From NCBI GenBank assembly GCA_032358255.1, contig JAULBX010025054.1:1-64000 (forward strand): a stretch of DNA of 64,000 bases. Reading direction: 5' to 3'. A model generated the notes under the pieces. The model was not told the DNA's origin and did not search any database. It saw only the letters and a list, made by a program, of their open reading frames with translations. The position numbers and the translations under genes were made by a program. Positions 1 through 11,388 of the stretch are shown here, in pieces (the stretch's first letter is position 1; each line of letters begins with the position of its first letter). Source of the stretch: Heterotrichella gracilis (lineage: Eukaryota; Sar; Xanthophyceae; Tribonematales; Xanthonemataceae).

Positions 1-75
<75 letters not shown>

Positions 76-77
76 AT
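1..77. repeat. (TAAA)n microsatellite
   Basis: An uninterrupted tetranucleotide TAAA repeat opens the window and ends at about position 77. It is a simple sequence repeat; its true left end lies outside the window. It lies just past the stop codon of the minus-strand membrane protein gene, so it may fall in that gene's 3' region. Confidence 0.97.
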
Positions 78-92
78 CTACGCAGCCTGTCC

Positions 93-884
93 TTAAACAG
101 GCCCGTTGTTTAAGGAAGCGGTTTGCGAAGAAGAGAGCATTGCCTTTTTGTCCACTGTTTCCCCTACCATCAGTACCCGCACCCTCTCCCCAATAGGTTG
201 GTAAGTGAGGCTGTCGTGCGCCTCCCACGCTGTCTGCATTGCAAGGAGCCCAGACAGTGGAAGGAGCAGGCAGATGGATACCCACAGAGAGACTTTGCCG
301 GCTGCTACCCAGTACTTGGATTTGCTAAGCTTTGCTATCGTTTCCTGAGCTTTCTGGTGGAAGGAGGAATCGAAGTACAGTGGGAGGTCTTCTGCTGGGG
401 CAGCAACTGGGAGCCCTGACTCTGGCTCTGTGAGTGACTGAAGCTCTGGGTAGGGAACATCTTCAGGGTATCGGGGGGACGGATAGAGTTGCACGAGTGA
501 CGAGTAGATGATACACGTCAGCGGGAAGAGCCAGGTTGCTGCCCAAAAGGCTGGAGCCCCATTGTAGCCTGTGACTTGGCTGTCACTGCTAACTATTGCG
601 TCTCCCACCACGATAACCACGCTGCAAGCCGCTTCATACGAAGCATAGCATAGCCACACAACATATGAAACGCTGCTGTGGAGACTGATGACGTGCAGAG
701 CTTGTAAGTCTATCACGGCTCCAAACAGGGCTGGCCACATTGGTATGAACTGGTTTCCATATTGGCCACACTTGTATGCTTGTGCCAGGTGCACAGCAAA
801 GCCAACAGCATGAGCGCACAAAGTTGCAAACAGGAAGAGTCGCACTGTCACTACAACGAAGGAACCTGGAAAGGTGAGCATCAT
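93..884 (-). CDS. Unknown multi-pass membrane protein (263 aa)
   Basis: This is a single open frame of 263 codons on the minus strand. I do not recognise the family. The protein has about five hydrophobic stretches, near residues 8-32, 48-66, 70-95, 110-132 and 195-216. Between the fourth and fifth lies an acidic, proline-rich loop (about 135-170) followed by a short Lys-rich segment. The first hydrophobic segment could be a signal anchor. It is the only gene here that I read as intronless, so it could also be one large exon of a longer gene. Its start lies 553 bp from the ZPR1 start on the other strand, forming a divergent pair. Seen: frame and hydrophobicity. Inferred: that it is a real gene. 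Confidence 0.55.
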   Translation of the reverse strand: MMLTFPGSFVVVTVRLFLFATLCAHAVGFAVHLAQAYKCGQYGNQFIPMWPALFGAVIDLQALHVISLHSSVSYVVWLCYASYEAACSVVIVVGDAIVSSDSQVTGYNGAPAFWAATWLFPLTCIIYSSLVQLYPSPRYPEDVPYPELQSLTEPESGLPVAAPAEDLPLYFDSSFHQKAQETIAKLSKSKYWVAAGKVSLWVSICLLLPLSGLLAMQTAWEAHDSLTYQPIGERVRVLMVGETVDKKAMLSSSQTASLNNGPV

Positions 885-1437
885 GGCTCACCTTTCTATG
901 CCTTTTGATGTGGCTACATGCACGTCCAGCAGTTTCAACATGTCCCAAAGCAAATCCCAACAAGACACCGAACTTGAAACTTCACAAAGCGTAAAGTGTC
1001 AGGACTGCACCTCGTCTGTTGAAGGTTTGGCAAAGGTTATGGCATGAGTACATGTCCAGGTCCTGCAAATGCCAGGTGTCACACGCAAAAAGTGTGCTCC
1101 GCTGCCTTCGAGAACCCTCTTCTCGTCCAGCATTCAACCCTTTGGCTGCTAGCCCACCGCTGTTGCACAGAGCATATACGCCCGAGCTTCCATTTGATCG
1201 GACAGTTCACGACGTTGCTCGCACCACAGTTTCCTTGTTCCCTCTCTACACAACCCAAGCATCGATAGACTCTATAGTCCAACAGGCTCAGGTGCATGCA
1301 AAAGAAGCCAATTTTCGTGTCGAGCAACCGTACCTGTTTGTCAAGCAACTTCTGAGTTGACAGCTTATAAGCTTTACTAGCTGGTACATAAACAGAGAAC
1401 CCAGTACATACGCACGTGCTTGCAACGTTGGTTAACC
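885..1437. other. Intergenic region between divergent genes
   Basis: This 553-bp stretch separates the divergent starts of the membrane protein (-) and ZPR1 (+). It probably holds both promoters. I see no TATA box or other element I would defend. Small frames here overlap on both strands and are not convincing. Confidence 0.5.
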
Positions 1438-4400
1438 ATGGCAGCTGCGGCAGAGGCGCCACCCAGTGAGCAAGCAGAGAGCACGCCCATACACTTCTCA
1501 GAGCTATCAGCAGACACGTCGGACCAGGATGGGCAGCCGCTTGTCCTCTCAAGCCTTTGCATGCATTGTATGGAGGACGTAAGTGCTTCGCTGCACAGCA
1601 CTCCTTGCAAAATACCCACAGCTGGTTGTCCAGGCGGCGGTGCCATACCGAGCCAAACACTTGCTGTGCCAGTACAGATGCAACCATAAACAGCTTCCAC
1701 TTTCAATTTCATCACTTACAATATCTTAATTGCACCCGCATTCACAGCAACTTATCCCAGCCGTTGAACCACCCACTTCACATGTGTTTTCCTCCATGCC
1801 GGCAGGGCGAGACGACGATGCTAATGACCAAGATCCCTCACTTCCGAGAGGTGGTGCTCATGTCATTCGAGTGCAAACACTGCGGCTTCAGGTAGTCCAT
1901 CTACTGGGCCTTGAGCATGGTGGTCGTTATCTGTGCACATGCATGCATATGGGAGAACCACACACGCACACAATGCATGCATCTGCCAGACGGGGGTTTG
2001 GGGTACCTATGTGTGATGCAGTGCAGCTGCATGGGTAGAATGGTGTACAGGTTATGGTGTGAGTTGGTTTAGTACACAAAGCCCACCGCAAACCCACCAT
2101 TGTGCTGAGCCCTGGCCACTCTCCCACCCCCGCCTCTCCCACCATGCCATAGGAACAACGAGGTGCAGTTTGCTGGGCAGTATGGGGAACAAGGGGTCAC
2201 CTTCACTCTCACCATACCCATGGGCGACGCACCAACCATGAGCAGACAGGTATGGCGCGGGGGCACACTCCTATGCTCACTCCCGGCAAGGCACCATGCA
2301 GGCAGTATTATTACAAGCGTGCCAGCCACAAAAGCCAGGCAGGCATTGCACATCAAATATCGAGAATGGATGGAAATACCCAGCGATCCTGTTGTCATTC
2401 AATTGCTTTATTTTAAGCACAATGTCGCCAAAAATCCTCTGCTCAAATTCACGGTTGTGCGCCCTTGAATACCAACTGCGCATTGAGGTACCGGTATGTA
2501 CAATTTCAGGCAAAAGCATTACACCCCATCAAGATCCAACCTTGTTGGCCTGCACCAACACCCTAATGGTACCCTCCCAGGTTGTCAAGTCGGAGCACGC
2601 CATGGTCCGCATCCCAGAGCTGGATTTTGAAATTCCCGCCAGCAAGGAGAAGGCCCAGGTGACCACTGTGGAGGGGCTGCTCAGCGGCGCATCCGCAAAC
2701 CTAAAATTGCTTCAGGTGAGGTTTAACCCTGCTTTAGGTCTTCTGTATGAAGGGTGGGCAGCATCTGCATGGGGGTGTGGCCAATGCCATGTGCTGCACA
2801 TCGCACTGAGGCTGAACAATTAGACTCCTCCTCAGTATTGGACCCTAAGCCATGATGAAAATTTAACAGAAGTAGGAGGGGTTATTGCCAGGAGAGCAAA
2901 CAGGATCGTTTGCATGCATGGGCACAGCAGTGAATTCAAGTGAATACAATACAATTGCAAAGAATACAATGACATGACACATGGTTACATGAAAACGTAG
3001 CGATTGTCCTGCTGCGTCACAATCCTGGGGTAAAACCAAAATTGACTTTAAAATAACCCCTGCATTACAACACGCTGGGATGAAACAAGCCTTTGCCCAT
3101 CCCCACAGGAGGAGCGGCGAGCTGTCAATGTCGACATGGCTGAGGCAGTAGATCGGTTCCTGGAGAAGTTGGATGCGTATGCTGCTGGTGAGCATGCCTT
3201 CACCATGGTGCTGGATGACCCCGCGGGTAACAGCTTTGTGGAGAGCCCTGGGGATCCCAGGGATGACGCGCTGCTCAAGGTGGGGATGGGATGGGGTTTG
3301 GATGGATTTTGGGGGGAATTTGTGAATTGTTGGGGATCCCAGAGATGACATACTGCTCAAGGTGGGATTGAGATGGGATATTGATGGATGTTGAATGTCA
3401 GGAGTTGGGAATACGCAGGGGAAATGGGTGCTGCTTGTATATGCGTCGTATGAATGCATTCCCAGGCATGTTGAACTCGTCTTTATCTGCATGCTGTTGC
3501 TCAGCAGGGGGGTCTGGTTTGATGGTCCTGCATGCGTACCCTGTATGCAACATGACACACCATATGACATGAAGGACGTGACAAATTGAGTGCGGACGAT
3601 TTTTTCTCTATCATCCTCAATCACACCCAACATTCCGGCCCCCCACACCCACACCCAATCATCCCAACCCCCATCTCAGGTGGAGCACTACGAGCGCAGC
3701 ACCGCCCAAACCCAGGCCATCGGGCTGTCCACAGGGGAGGAGTACATCCACAGGCACGGGGAGGGCGCAAGCACAGCCACTGCGCCGCCGCCACCTGTGC
3801 CCCTGCCAGAGGGCATCAGCCCCGACGACCCCCACCACGGGGCGGCGCCGGTGGGTGCATTGGCGGCGCGCAGGGCGATGGCCAAGGCGCAGGGTCAGGC
3901 AGTGGAGTCCATGCTCAGCAGGTGGGTGCATTGCTATAAACCCTCATAATAACTTTCTAGGTTCGGTTGAAAGAATCAGCACTGTCACCTATACCAAGTG
4001 TGCACTTTCTAAATTGCAATCAACGCCACTAATTAGATTGCAATTTAGAAGTGCAGGGAATCCCTCAAAAGCACCAAAACTCTTAACTGCTTGGGCATTC
4101 GGCAGCCGGCAAAACCCCTCCCTAATCTGATCCATCCCTAACCGTATTCTGGCCTTTTGCAGGTACTCTGCCCCTGAGGAGGTGATGGACCTGCCCGGCA
4201 AAACCTAACTTCACCCTACCGTGCACCCTACTGTAAACCCTACCCTACCCTACTCCCTCGCAGGTACTCCGGCCCCGAGGAGGTGATGGATTCCCGGCAA
4301 ACCCCTAACTTTACCCTACCTTCGACCCTACTGTGAACCCTAACCCTAATTCAACCCTATCCCCATCACAGGTACTCTGCCCCTGAAGAGGTGATGGAGC

Positions 4401-6052
4401 TGCCGGGCAAGTGCTTTGCCTGCGGGGCAGACACCGCCACGCGAATGTTCCAGACGGACATCCCCTTCTTCAAGGAGGTGATCGTCATGTCCAACTCCTG
4501 TGACACCTGCGGGTACCGGAACGCAGAGGTCAAGTCCGGTGGCGCCACGAGCGCGCTGGGGAGGAAGATCACGTTGCAGGTGGGTGTGGGGTTTGTGAAG
4601 GGTTTGGGGGAAATCATGGTGCAGGTAATGCTTTTCAACATGGTCCCACAAAGGGTCTGGCATCCTGTGGTCTTGTTTCAGTTGCATGCATGCATTTGTT
4701 TACTTTGTGTTTGTTGGAGTGGCCTGGGCGAGCTGTGATGATATCCTTATTTCGTAAGTAGATATGGACATCTGATGACCACTGATGCAACAAATTGATG
4801 GGAATCTCTTTGAGCTCGCGCCAGGCCACCACCCTAAACCCTAAACCCCAGACATGCTGCACTCCATTCTTGCTGCACTCCGTTCTTGCCACCCTAGCAT
4901 GACACCCCCGCCCATTCATGTCTGGATTTAAGCTTTAGTGGCCAAAGCGGGAAAACAAGTACTGCGATGGTGGCTTGTAAGCTGCCAATTTTAACCTGCT
5001 TTGTCACCCAATAGTCTGCCAATTTTAACCCGTTTTCTCCCATCTACCTTCCCCTACAGCAACATCTACCCTTTTACCCACATGTAATGCACCCTGCAGG
5101 TTGTGGAGGAGTCTGACCTGCGGCGAGATGTGATCAAATCTGACAGCACCACTGTGTGCATCCCCGAGCTTGACTTTGAGATGGGCGCGGGAACCCTGGG
5201 GGGGCTGGTGACCACGGTGGAGGGTCTGGTCATGGCGGTGAGTGGGGATTGGGGTGGTGGAGAAGAGCCTAGTATAATGGTGTGGAAGCCTAGTATAATG
5301 GTGTTTGGTGGTGTGTGGTGCACCTTGGGGTTTGGTGCATGCCTTCACAGCCTGTAAATTGGTGACCACGGTGGAGGGTCTGGTCGTGGCGGTGAGTGGA
5401 GTGTGTGGTGGTGTGGTGGTGGTGGTGGGGTGGTGGGGTGTAGGGAAGAGCCTAGCCTGGCTGTGGAAGCCTAGTGTTTGGTGGGTGGGTGGTGTACCTT
5501 GGGGCTTCGTGCTAGGCTCACGGCCGTATAAAATTTATCTGTGTGTTTTTATCTATTAAACTTTCAATTTTATAAACAAGCCAATGTGCGCGCACCTACC
5601 TCTCTCCAGCCTTGTCACCAGATATCTCCAGACCCACCGCCCTCATACTACAGGCGGGCAATACCCTCAAGCGCACCCAAACCCTGACTAACCCTAGCTA
5701 AACCCTACTTCCCCCACCCCAGGTCGGCGACGCCCTCAAGCGCACCCAGGGCTTCCACCTGGGCGACTCTGCGCCCACCTCCGACCGACACAAGTGGGTC
5801 ACCTTCCTAGCAGAACTGGAGGACTGCCGCTGCCTGCGCCGGACCTGGACCCTACTCCTGAACGACCCCCTGGCCAATTCATTTGTGGCCCCCGTGGATG
5901 ATGATGTGGCCCGGGACCCCCGGCTGACAATCGAGGACTATGTGCGGAGTGCGGAGGAGGAGGACGAGTTTGGGATCACCGCCATGAAGGAGAATGAGCG
6001 GGCGGGGCAGGGACTGGGCGCGATTGCGGAGGAGGGGGAGGAGGGGGCGTGA
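1438..6052 (+). CDS. ZPR1: ZPR1-type zinc-finger protein
   Basis: ZPR1 family proteins bind eEF1A and shuttle between cytoplasm and nucleus. The gene has nine exons: 1438-1578, 1806-1891, 2153-2249, 2581-2715, 3109-3279, 3680-3921, 4372-4579, 5100-5237 and 5723-6052. They join in phase to 515 aa. Two ZPR1 modules are visible. Module 1 has Cys41/Cys44 and CKHC at 70-73, followed by RIPELDFEIP and a DDPAGNSFVE motif. Module 2 has CFAC at 305-308 and CDTC at 334-337, then CIPELDFEM and LNDPLANSFV. The duplicated finger plus alpha-beta layout is diagnostic. The C-terminus is acidic (EEGEEGA). Exon edges are echoed in introns near 3331, 4163, 4263, 5361 and 5652. Start: the first ATG opening the frame, context AACCATGG. 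Confidence 0.95.
3331..3368 (+). repeat. Echo of ZPR1 exon 5 donor edge
   Basis: The sequence GGGATCCCAG-AGATGAC-CTGCTCAAGGTGGG repeats the end of exon 5 (about 3249-3285) together with its GT donor and G-rich intron start, with a few substitutions. It lies about 50 bp inside the following intron. It looks like a decayed tandem copy, not a second exon. Confidence 0.85.
4160..4412 (+). repeat. Triple tandem acceptor edge of ZPR1 exon 7
   Basis: Three successive copies of the exon 7 start (GTACTCTGCCCCTGA-type) follow an AG at 4163, 4263 and 4372. They are separated by about 100-110 bp of similar C-rich intron (CCTAACTT-ACCCTACC...CCCTACTGT). The repeated unit is therefore intron end plus exon start. 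Only the third copy stays open into the zinc finger; the first meets a stop within about 45 bases. Confidence 0.93.
5361..5398 (+). repeat. Echo of ZPR1 exon 8 donor edge
   Basis: The stretch TTGGTGACCACGGTGGAGGG and the following TCTGGTCGTGGCGGTGAGTGG copy the last about 35 bases of exon 8 (near 5206-5242) including the donor, with one or two changes. A weaker echo of the exon 9 acceptor edge (CCCTCAAGCGCACCCA) sits at about 5652-5685, before the true copy at 5723. Confidence 0.88.
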
Positions 6053-6854
6053 GGGGGGCTTTCCAGTGAGGAGGGGACTGGTTTTTGGGGGGGATTGTTT
6101 TTGGCCCAAATTAGGGGTGGCAGGCCTGCGTCGGAGGCAATTGTTGGGGTTTAGGGGTTTAGGTTTAGGACACACGCAGCGGCAGGTCTTTAGGGTGCAA
6201 GGGGTACAAGTGGACACACTCAACTTTTTATTTTTCAGCCCTAGCTGCTTGTGTCCAGCTGTACACGGTACTTCAGTCCACCTGCCAACCTGTAGCAGCA
6301 ATGCTGTCATATACAAAAGTCATGGAGGAGGACAAGGGGCGCGCAATGGGTAGTGAGGGGACTCTTGGCGCAAGCTGGATTCAATTCGTTTGGTGAATGG
6401 GGTTTTATTCATTCAATGCAGTTCACGGGTTGCGTTTTTGTGGGGGGGTGTGGTTGTGGGGTGTTGTGGTGGTTGTTGGGGGAGGTGTTTTGTTGGGGTG
6501 CAGGGTCTTTCACCTGCTCTTGAGAAATTTTGGAAATTTGTAATCAGTCCCCACGTGGACTGCAGCCTTTGAAGGGTGGTGGATGGCGGTCGTGCCTGCC
6601 AAAGTTATGGGTGCCGGACCCCACACCGCTGATCATATTGGATCAATCGATATCATTCAATTTTACAGTTGATCAGGCAGCTGCCCGAGAGGCCAGGCTT
6701 TGTATACAAACGAAGTTGTTTAAGCAGCTACACAGGTTCACGCTTTTTGAAGTAGCCTACTGACGAGGGTGTGTAAGCATGGCCACGAGTGCACAGGCTC
6801 GCCCCATTGTCTGGGATGCGTGTCCCCACCGCGCAGTGACTTGCCACTTGCGCG
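6053..6854. other. Intergenic region after ZPR1
   Basis: An 802-bp stretch between ZPR1 and the transporter. A TTTAGGG-like run lies at about 6149-6170, and TGTAA motifs near 6538 could serve as poly(A) signals of ZPR1. No gene is recognised. Confidence 0.4.
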
Positions 6855-9800
6855 GTGGGAGCTGGTGGGCGAAACACCGTGTATGCTAACGTCATGAACC
6901 CACACGGGTCAATATCTGTGGACGTTGGAGGCGTTCGGAACATGCCGAGCCGCAGGGACACGGCGACGGCTGTTATTCGCTACCTGGCAGTAGTGACATC
7001 TGACGAGGAGGTATGGGTCTTGCGAAATTTCTTTACAGACACCAGCCCAGGATTCTTGCTGGTTGGTTTCTACCGTCCTTGCGCTCACTCTAAGAGCAAA
7101 TCATAGTGTATGTGTGGGGGGAACGCACGCTCGATGTCTGTGTGTGCTTTGGTGTTGTATGCATGGGTACTTGCGCTGTACCAGGCTGGTATCACTGAGG
7201 TCTTCTCAACCCACGTGCAGGTTCCAGCAGTAAAGCAAGGGTTTGCGTCCTTCTTCTGTGTAAGTCCACAGCCCTAGTATACTTGCTTGCACCGAACGCC
7301 ATATACTGTGCCGCTACCGTATCCTTGCACACCGTATCGGTATTCTCACCTTGACCCCTGGCTGTGCGATGGGACAGGTGCTCGCTGCCTATTTCCTGCT
7401 GCTCCCACTCAGGGACGATGCTGGCGTCACTCTCGGTGAGCTTACAGGGAACTGTATCCAGGACCGTATGCCAGCCATATGCATGCACAATGGCCGAATT
7501 AAATAAATAAGAAAATAGTATTGTCGTTCACTGCAACGCATGCACATCACAGTTGCGTCCCTTGACCTGTCGCGAAGCGTGCTGCCAGCCACGAATGGAC
7601 AACGCAACCGCTGTTCTTTTTTAGAAATTCATTTCTTTGCGCAATGAAGGATTGGTTATCATGGGTGCAGGCACTTCCATGCTGCCCACCCTTTTCTCCC
7701 TCTCCCTGGTTGTCACCACTGTGGCTACCCCTCTGGCAAGCTCGCAGTTTTCCAGGCCAAATGTCAGCAGGTGCGTGCACCACGCCCTCCCCTGAAATAC
7801 TCATCTAATAGAATGCAAGAAAAGGTGACCAACGCCATGTCCATGCATTACAGAGCATGATGCCAAAAGAACCATGAGCTATCCCAGCCAACACGCGTCA
7901 TTGGGTTGGAAAATGATGGAGCCAACCCCTTTAGATTGTATCAATCCCCTGCAAGACAAGCAGCTGACAGCACACTCCCACATGCCATGGCAACACTGGC
8001 GGTGGCGCATTGCATGGATCTGAATCTGGCAACATTAAATGGATTTCGCCACGTGGACAAAACAATGCTGAGAGCGACAACATTGCCATTACTGAATGTG
8101 GTGACATGCACTCTTGCAGGGCAACTTCAGTCAAGCAGATGTACCGGATGCTCGCCATCTCAATACTAGGCAAGTTCGGGAAAGGGAGGCCACGCTTGCA
8201 TCCAATATATGCCAACTTTTGCTGCATAATAGCCCTTGGTCGCAAGCCACCCTCTCCCAGACCTACCTGTAACCGATGGTGGTGGTGCAGTTTGCCACAC
8301 CCCCGGCAAGGGTTTTGCTTCTAGGCCCCAACCTACACCTCATCCAGGTCTAGTGGTTCTAGTGTGTGCCCATTATGAGCTCTCGATGCTGCAGGCTACT
8401 TTCTTGCCAAGGTGATGCTGGTGTCGCTGGAGAACCTGCATGACCAGCACGCGCACAGGAGGGCGCTGGCAGAACCCTTGCCAAGCGGTACCGACACCCT
8501 AAACCCTAGCACAGGGTTGGGCTACCGCTACCAGCCAGCAGCCTCAGACAGCTTGCAGCAGCCTAGGCTATCAAACCCCAGCCTGTGGATGCCTTTTGGA
8601 GCTCATCCGCATGCAAATAGCAGCCAACGAGATCCCCATGCGAAACCCCAACCCCACATGCTTCCTGTATCACTTGTCAGGCAACAGTCAGGGGAGCTTA
8701 GTATGGGATCAGGGGAGCATGGTATGGGACCAGGGGAGCACAGCATGGGGGGGAACGGGAGTCAGTACACAGGTGGGGGATCGCATGCAAGGATGCTGAT
8801 AGCGGAGGAAGGCGCGGGGGCGCAGGCAGAAAACTCGCGTGGGGAGGAATTCATACAGCTGCAACTGCTGCCGCAGCAACGGCTCAGCACGGGGGCCTTA
8901 ATATCACCGGGGGGGATCCCACACCAGGGGGGAGTAATATCACAGGGGGACCAGGAGCTGCGCAGCCACATGCGCAGCCTCCTGTTCCTGGCTGACCACT
9001 ACCTCCCCTTGCTGCGCATCGTGACGCACGCCACCTTCTTCCTGTGGGTGTCGGTGCTCAACCTCATCGCCATCTCAACAATGTGGGCATGCATGGCGGA
9101 TGTATTTAATGCGGATGCGGCCGCGAGGCTGTTTGGCTTCATTGGAGCGGGCGCGACGCTAGGTGGGAAATGTGATCGGGGATAGGAGGGGGGATTGCTG
9201 TTATATGGGCTTGCCTGTAGTGTGAGGATGGTGCAGGTGTGGGTCCCAGGGGTGTGTGGAGGTGGTACAGGGCATGGGCATGGCAGCTTGGAAAATTTTG
9301 TCTCCTGTAAATCTGTAAATTTGTAATGTGGGTGCCAGCTGCCTGATATTAAATTACGAACCCCACCACACACCCCACAGGCCAGCTGGCGGGGTCGCTC
9401 ATCGCAGTCACATGGGCACGGCTGTGCACGTGGGCGGTGGCGGACCCCAACGCCAGGAAGGTACCGCTGCTGGCGCTCATGCTGGCATCAGCTGCGCTGT
9501 TTGAGTGCGCGGGCAGGCTGGCCTTTCGCCTACCGGGGCTGGATCGATCCTACCCCATGGAGACCAGGTGCGTGTGGGGAACCCTTCAAGGGTGTTGAAG
9601 GCATGGGCCAAGGGACTGTGTGTGCAAGCTTGTCGCACCGCGGCACTAATGTGGAATAATGCATCAACTAGGACCTGTAATATTAACGTATATTGTGGAC
9701 ACGGCCCCAATCAACGCATCCCATCATACTACCTTCATCTCAGTGAGATGACCTCACCCATTCACCCGCCACCCCCAGGACGTCTCCCTCCAAGCACCAC

Positions 9801-11388
9801 CACCGCGGCCCCAGCCAGTGGCAGCGCACCAGCGTGCGCCTGCTGGAGGGGTTCCACCTCATCCTGCGATCAAAGTACCTCCTGCACCTGTGCGCATACA
9901 TATGCGCGGCGCACTGCATCTCCTCGTTCTTCTATTTCGAGAAGTCGCTGGCGGTGGCGGCCGCCACGCACGACGCCGCGGGGCGCACCGCGTGGTTTGC
10001 GGCCATCAACTCGGCGTCTGCGGGCATCATTGTGGTGCTGCAGCTGGTGGCCACAGGTGGGGAGAGTTTGCCGAGGGTTAAAGGAGGGTTTAAGGAGGGT
10101 CTTGCGGCAGTATGGTGATCAGATTGGTGTCTGTGGGCATCATCGTGGTGCTGCAGCTGGTGGCCACAGGTGGGGAGGGTTAAGGAGGTTTCGGGGAGGG
10201 CAAGTATGCCTTGATATAAGATAAGGGTGCTCTAACAGGGCTGGCGGTTGTGGTGGTGAGCCACAACGCCACTGCGCGTACCGCATGGATCGGGCGTACC
10301 GCATGGAATATCAAGCTGATTGCCCCCGCCCCCTTTTCCTGTAGGGCGCATGATCGAGCTATCTGGTCCTGTCCCCGAACCTATACCTACCCATGCCAGC
10401 CAAAGTTTCCCTGACCACGAGGTTAAGCCATGTGGCCTCTCTGCCCTTGCAACAATCCACTTGAGCAAGCCCAGAACCCCCCCTCCTCATCCTCTTGTCG
10501 CAGGCCGCATGATCAAGCTGTTTGGCCTGCCCCTCTCCCTCTCCATCACCCCCCTGGCAGCCTGCCTCCTCATGGCTTCCATTAGCTACCTACCCGTGCC
10601 AGCCACAGTGGCCCTGGCGGAGGTCCTTCGCAAGATTGTCAACTACACCCTGGCGAGGCCTGCCAGGGAGGTGCTGTTCACAGTGGTCAGTGCCGAGGAG
10701 AAGTACAAGGCCAAGATCTGCATCGACATGCTGGTGCCGCGCATTGGGGACGTGAGTGGGGAGGGGTGTGGGGCAGGGTGTGGGGGTAGGGGTTTGTGTG
10801 GAAGGTGCCAGGGTTTGCACTAAGGGTATGGATGGGCCCGATAGGTCACACCTACCACGGTGTTTCCGTGATAGCTTTGTGGAGGGTCTGGGGAGGGTCT
10901 GATCTGGGGAAAGTATAGTTGATGAAGCTATGACATTAAAATGTACAATGCATCTGGTGTGTCCTTGTGCCGACACCCCGCCCCACTTTCCAACCGATGA
11001 CCCTATGACCCCATGTCATCCCCCACCCCTTCACATGCAAACCCTGACTCCTACGGCATACCCACACTGCCCACAAATAACTTCACTCTGAACCCATTCC
11101 CAACAAAACCCAAACCCTACTGCCACCCCAAAATGCACACCCTAACTTCCCGCCACTTGCCCCCACCCGCAGGCCGGCGCAGCTGCAGTGGTGCGGGTCA
11201 TCCAATCGCTGCTGGGCGACGATGTGGTCCAGATCGCACGCACATGCGCCCCGCTGTGCCTGCTGTGGTGCGCAATCGCATACAGCTTGGGGGTGCGGCA
11301 GCAGCGGGCGGCGGCGGCGCAGGGGGCGGGGCGTGGGGACAAAGGGGGGATGGGGGTTGGGGCGGTGGCGCTATCAGGAGAATTGTAG
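6855..11388 (+). CDS. TLC (ADP/ATP carrier-like) MFS transporter
   Basis: A multi-pass transporter related to the bacterial/plastid TLC nucleotide translocases and their MFS relatives; substrate unknown. Exons: 6855-7010, 7221-7259, 7378-7435, 7671-7770, 8120-8169, 8395-9162, 9381-9567, 9779-10056, 10504-10751 and 11173-11388, about 699 aa. Family signatures: LLPLRDDAGV in the first helix region, WVSVLNLIAISTMW then ARLFGFIGAGA, LRSKYLLHLC, RTAWFAAINS, and RPAREVLFTVVSAEEKYKAK. The C-terminus is low-complexity. Odd: a hydrophilic insert of about 170 residues (about 147-320) in exon 6, with repeated GEHxMG units, interrupts the loop before WVSVLNLI. The intron after 8169 has a GC donor. The start is uncertain: an in-frame ATG at 6894 is also possible. 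Confidence 0.85.
8170..8394 (+). other. GC-AG intron in transporter gene
   Basis: The exon ends ATACTAG and the intron begins GCAAGT, a consensus GC donor. It ends with GATGCTGCAG. Only this junction keeps frame (phase 1) between LAISIL and GYFLAKVM. Confidence 0.8.
10118..10192 (+). repeat. Echo of transporter exon 8 donor edge
   Basis: GGCATCATCGTGGTGCTGCA followed by GCTGGTGGCCACAGGTGGGG repeats the true exon end at about 10022-10066 nearly base for base, including the donor and the G-rich intron start with GGGTTAAGGAGG. It is about 105 bp downstream of the original. Confidence 0.93.
10337..10412 (+). repeat. Echo of transporter exon 9 acceptor edge
   Basis: TGTAGGGCGCATGATCGAGC and the following bases, including CCCATGCCAGCCAAAGT, resemble the true exon start at 10504 (CGCAGGCCGCATGATCAAGC ... 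CCCGTGCCAGCCACAGT), with an internal deletion. The AG acceptor is kept. The echo lies about 165 bp upstream of the real acceptor. Confidence 0.85.

Noticed and set aside
1079-1687. A 202-codon minus-strand frame
   Set aside because: It overlaps ZPR1 exon 1 on the opposite strand and has no domain; it is a shadow of a real exon in GC-rich sequence.
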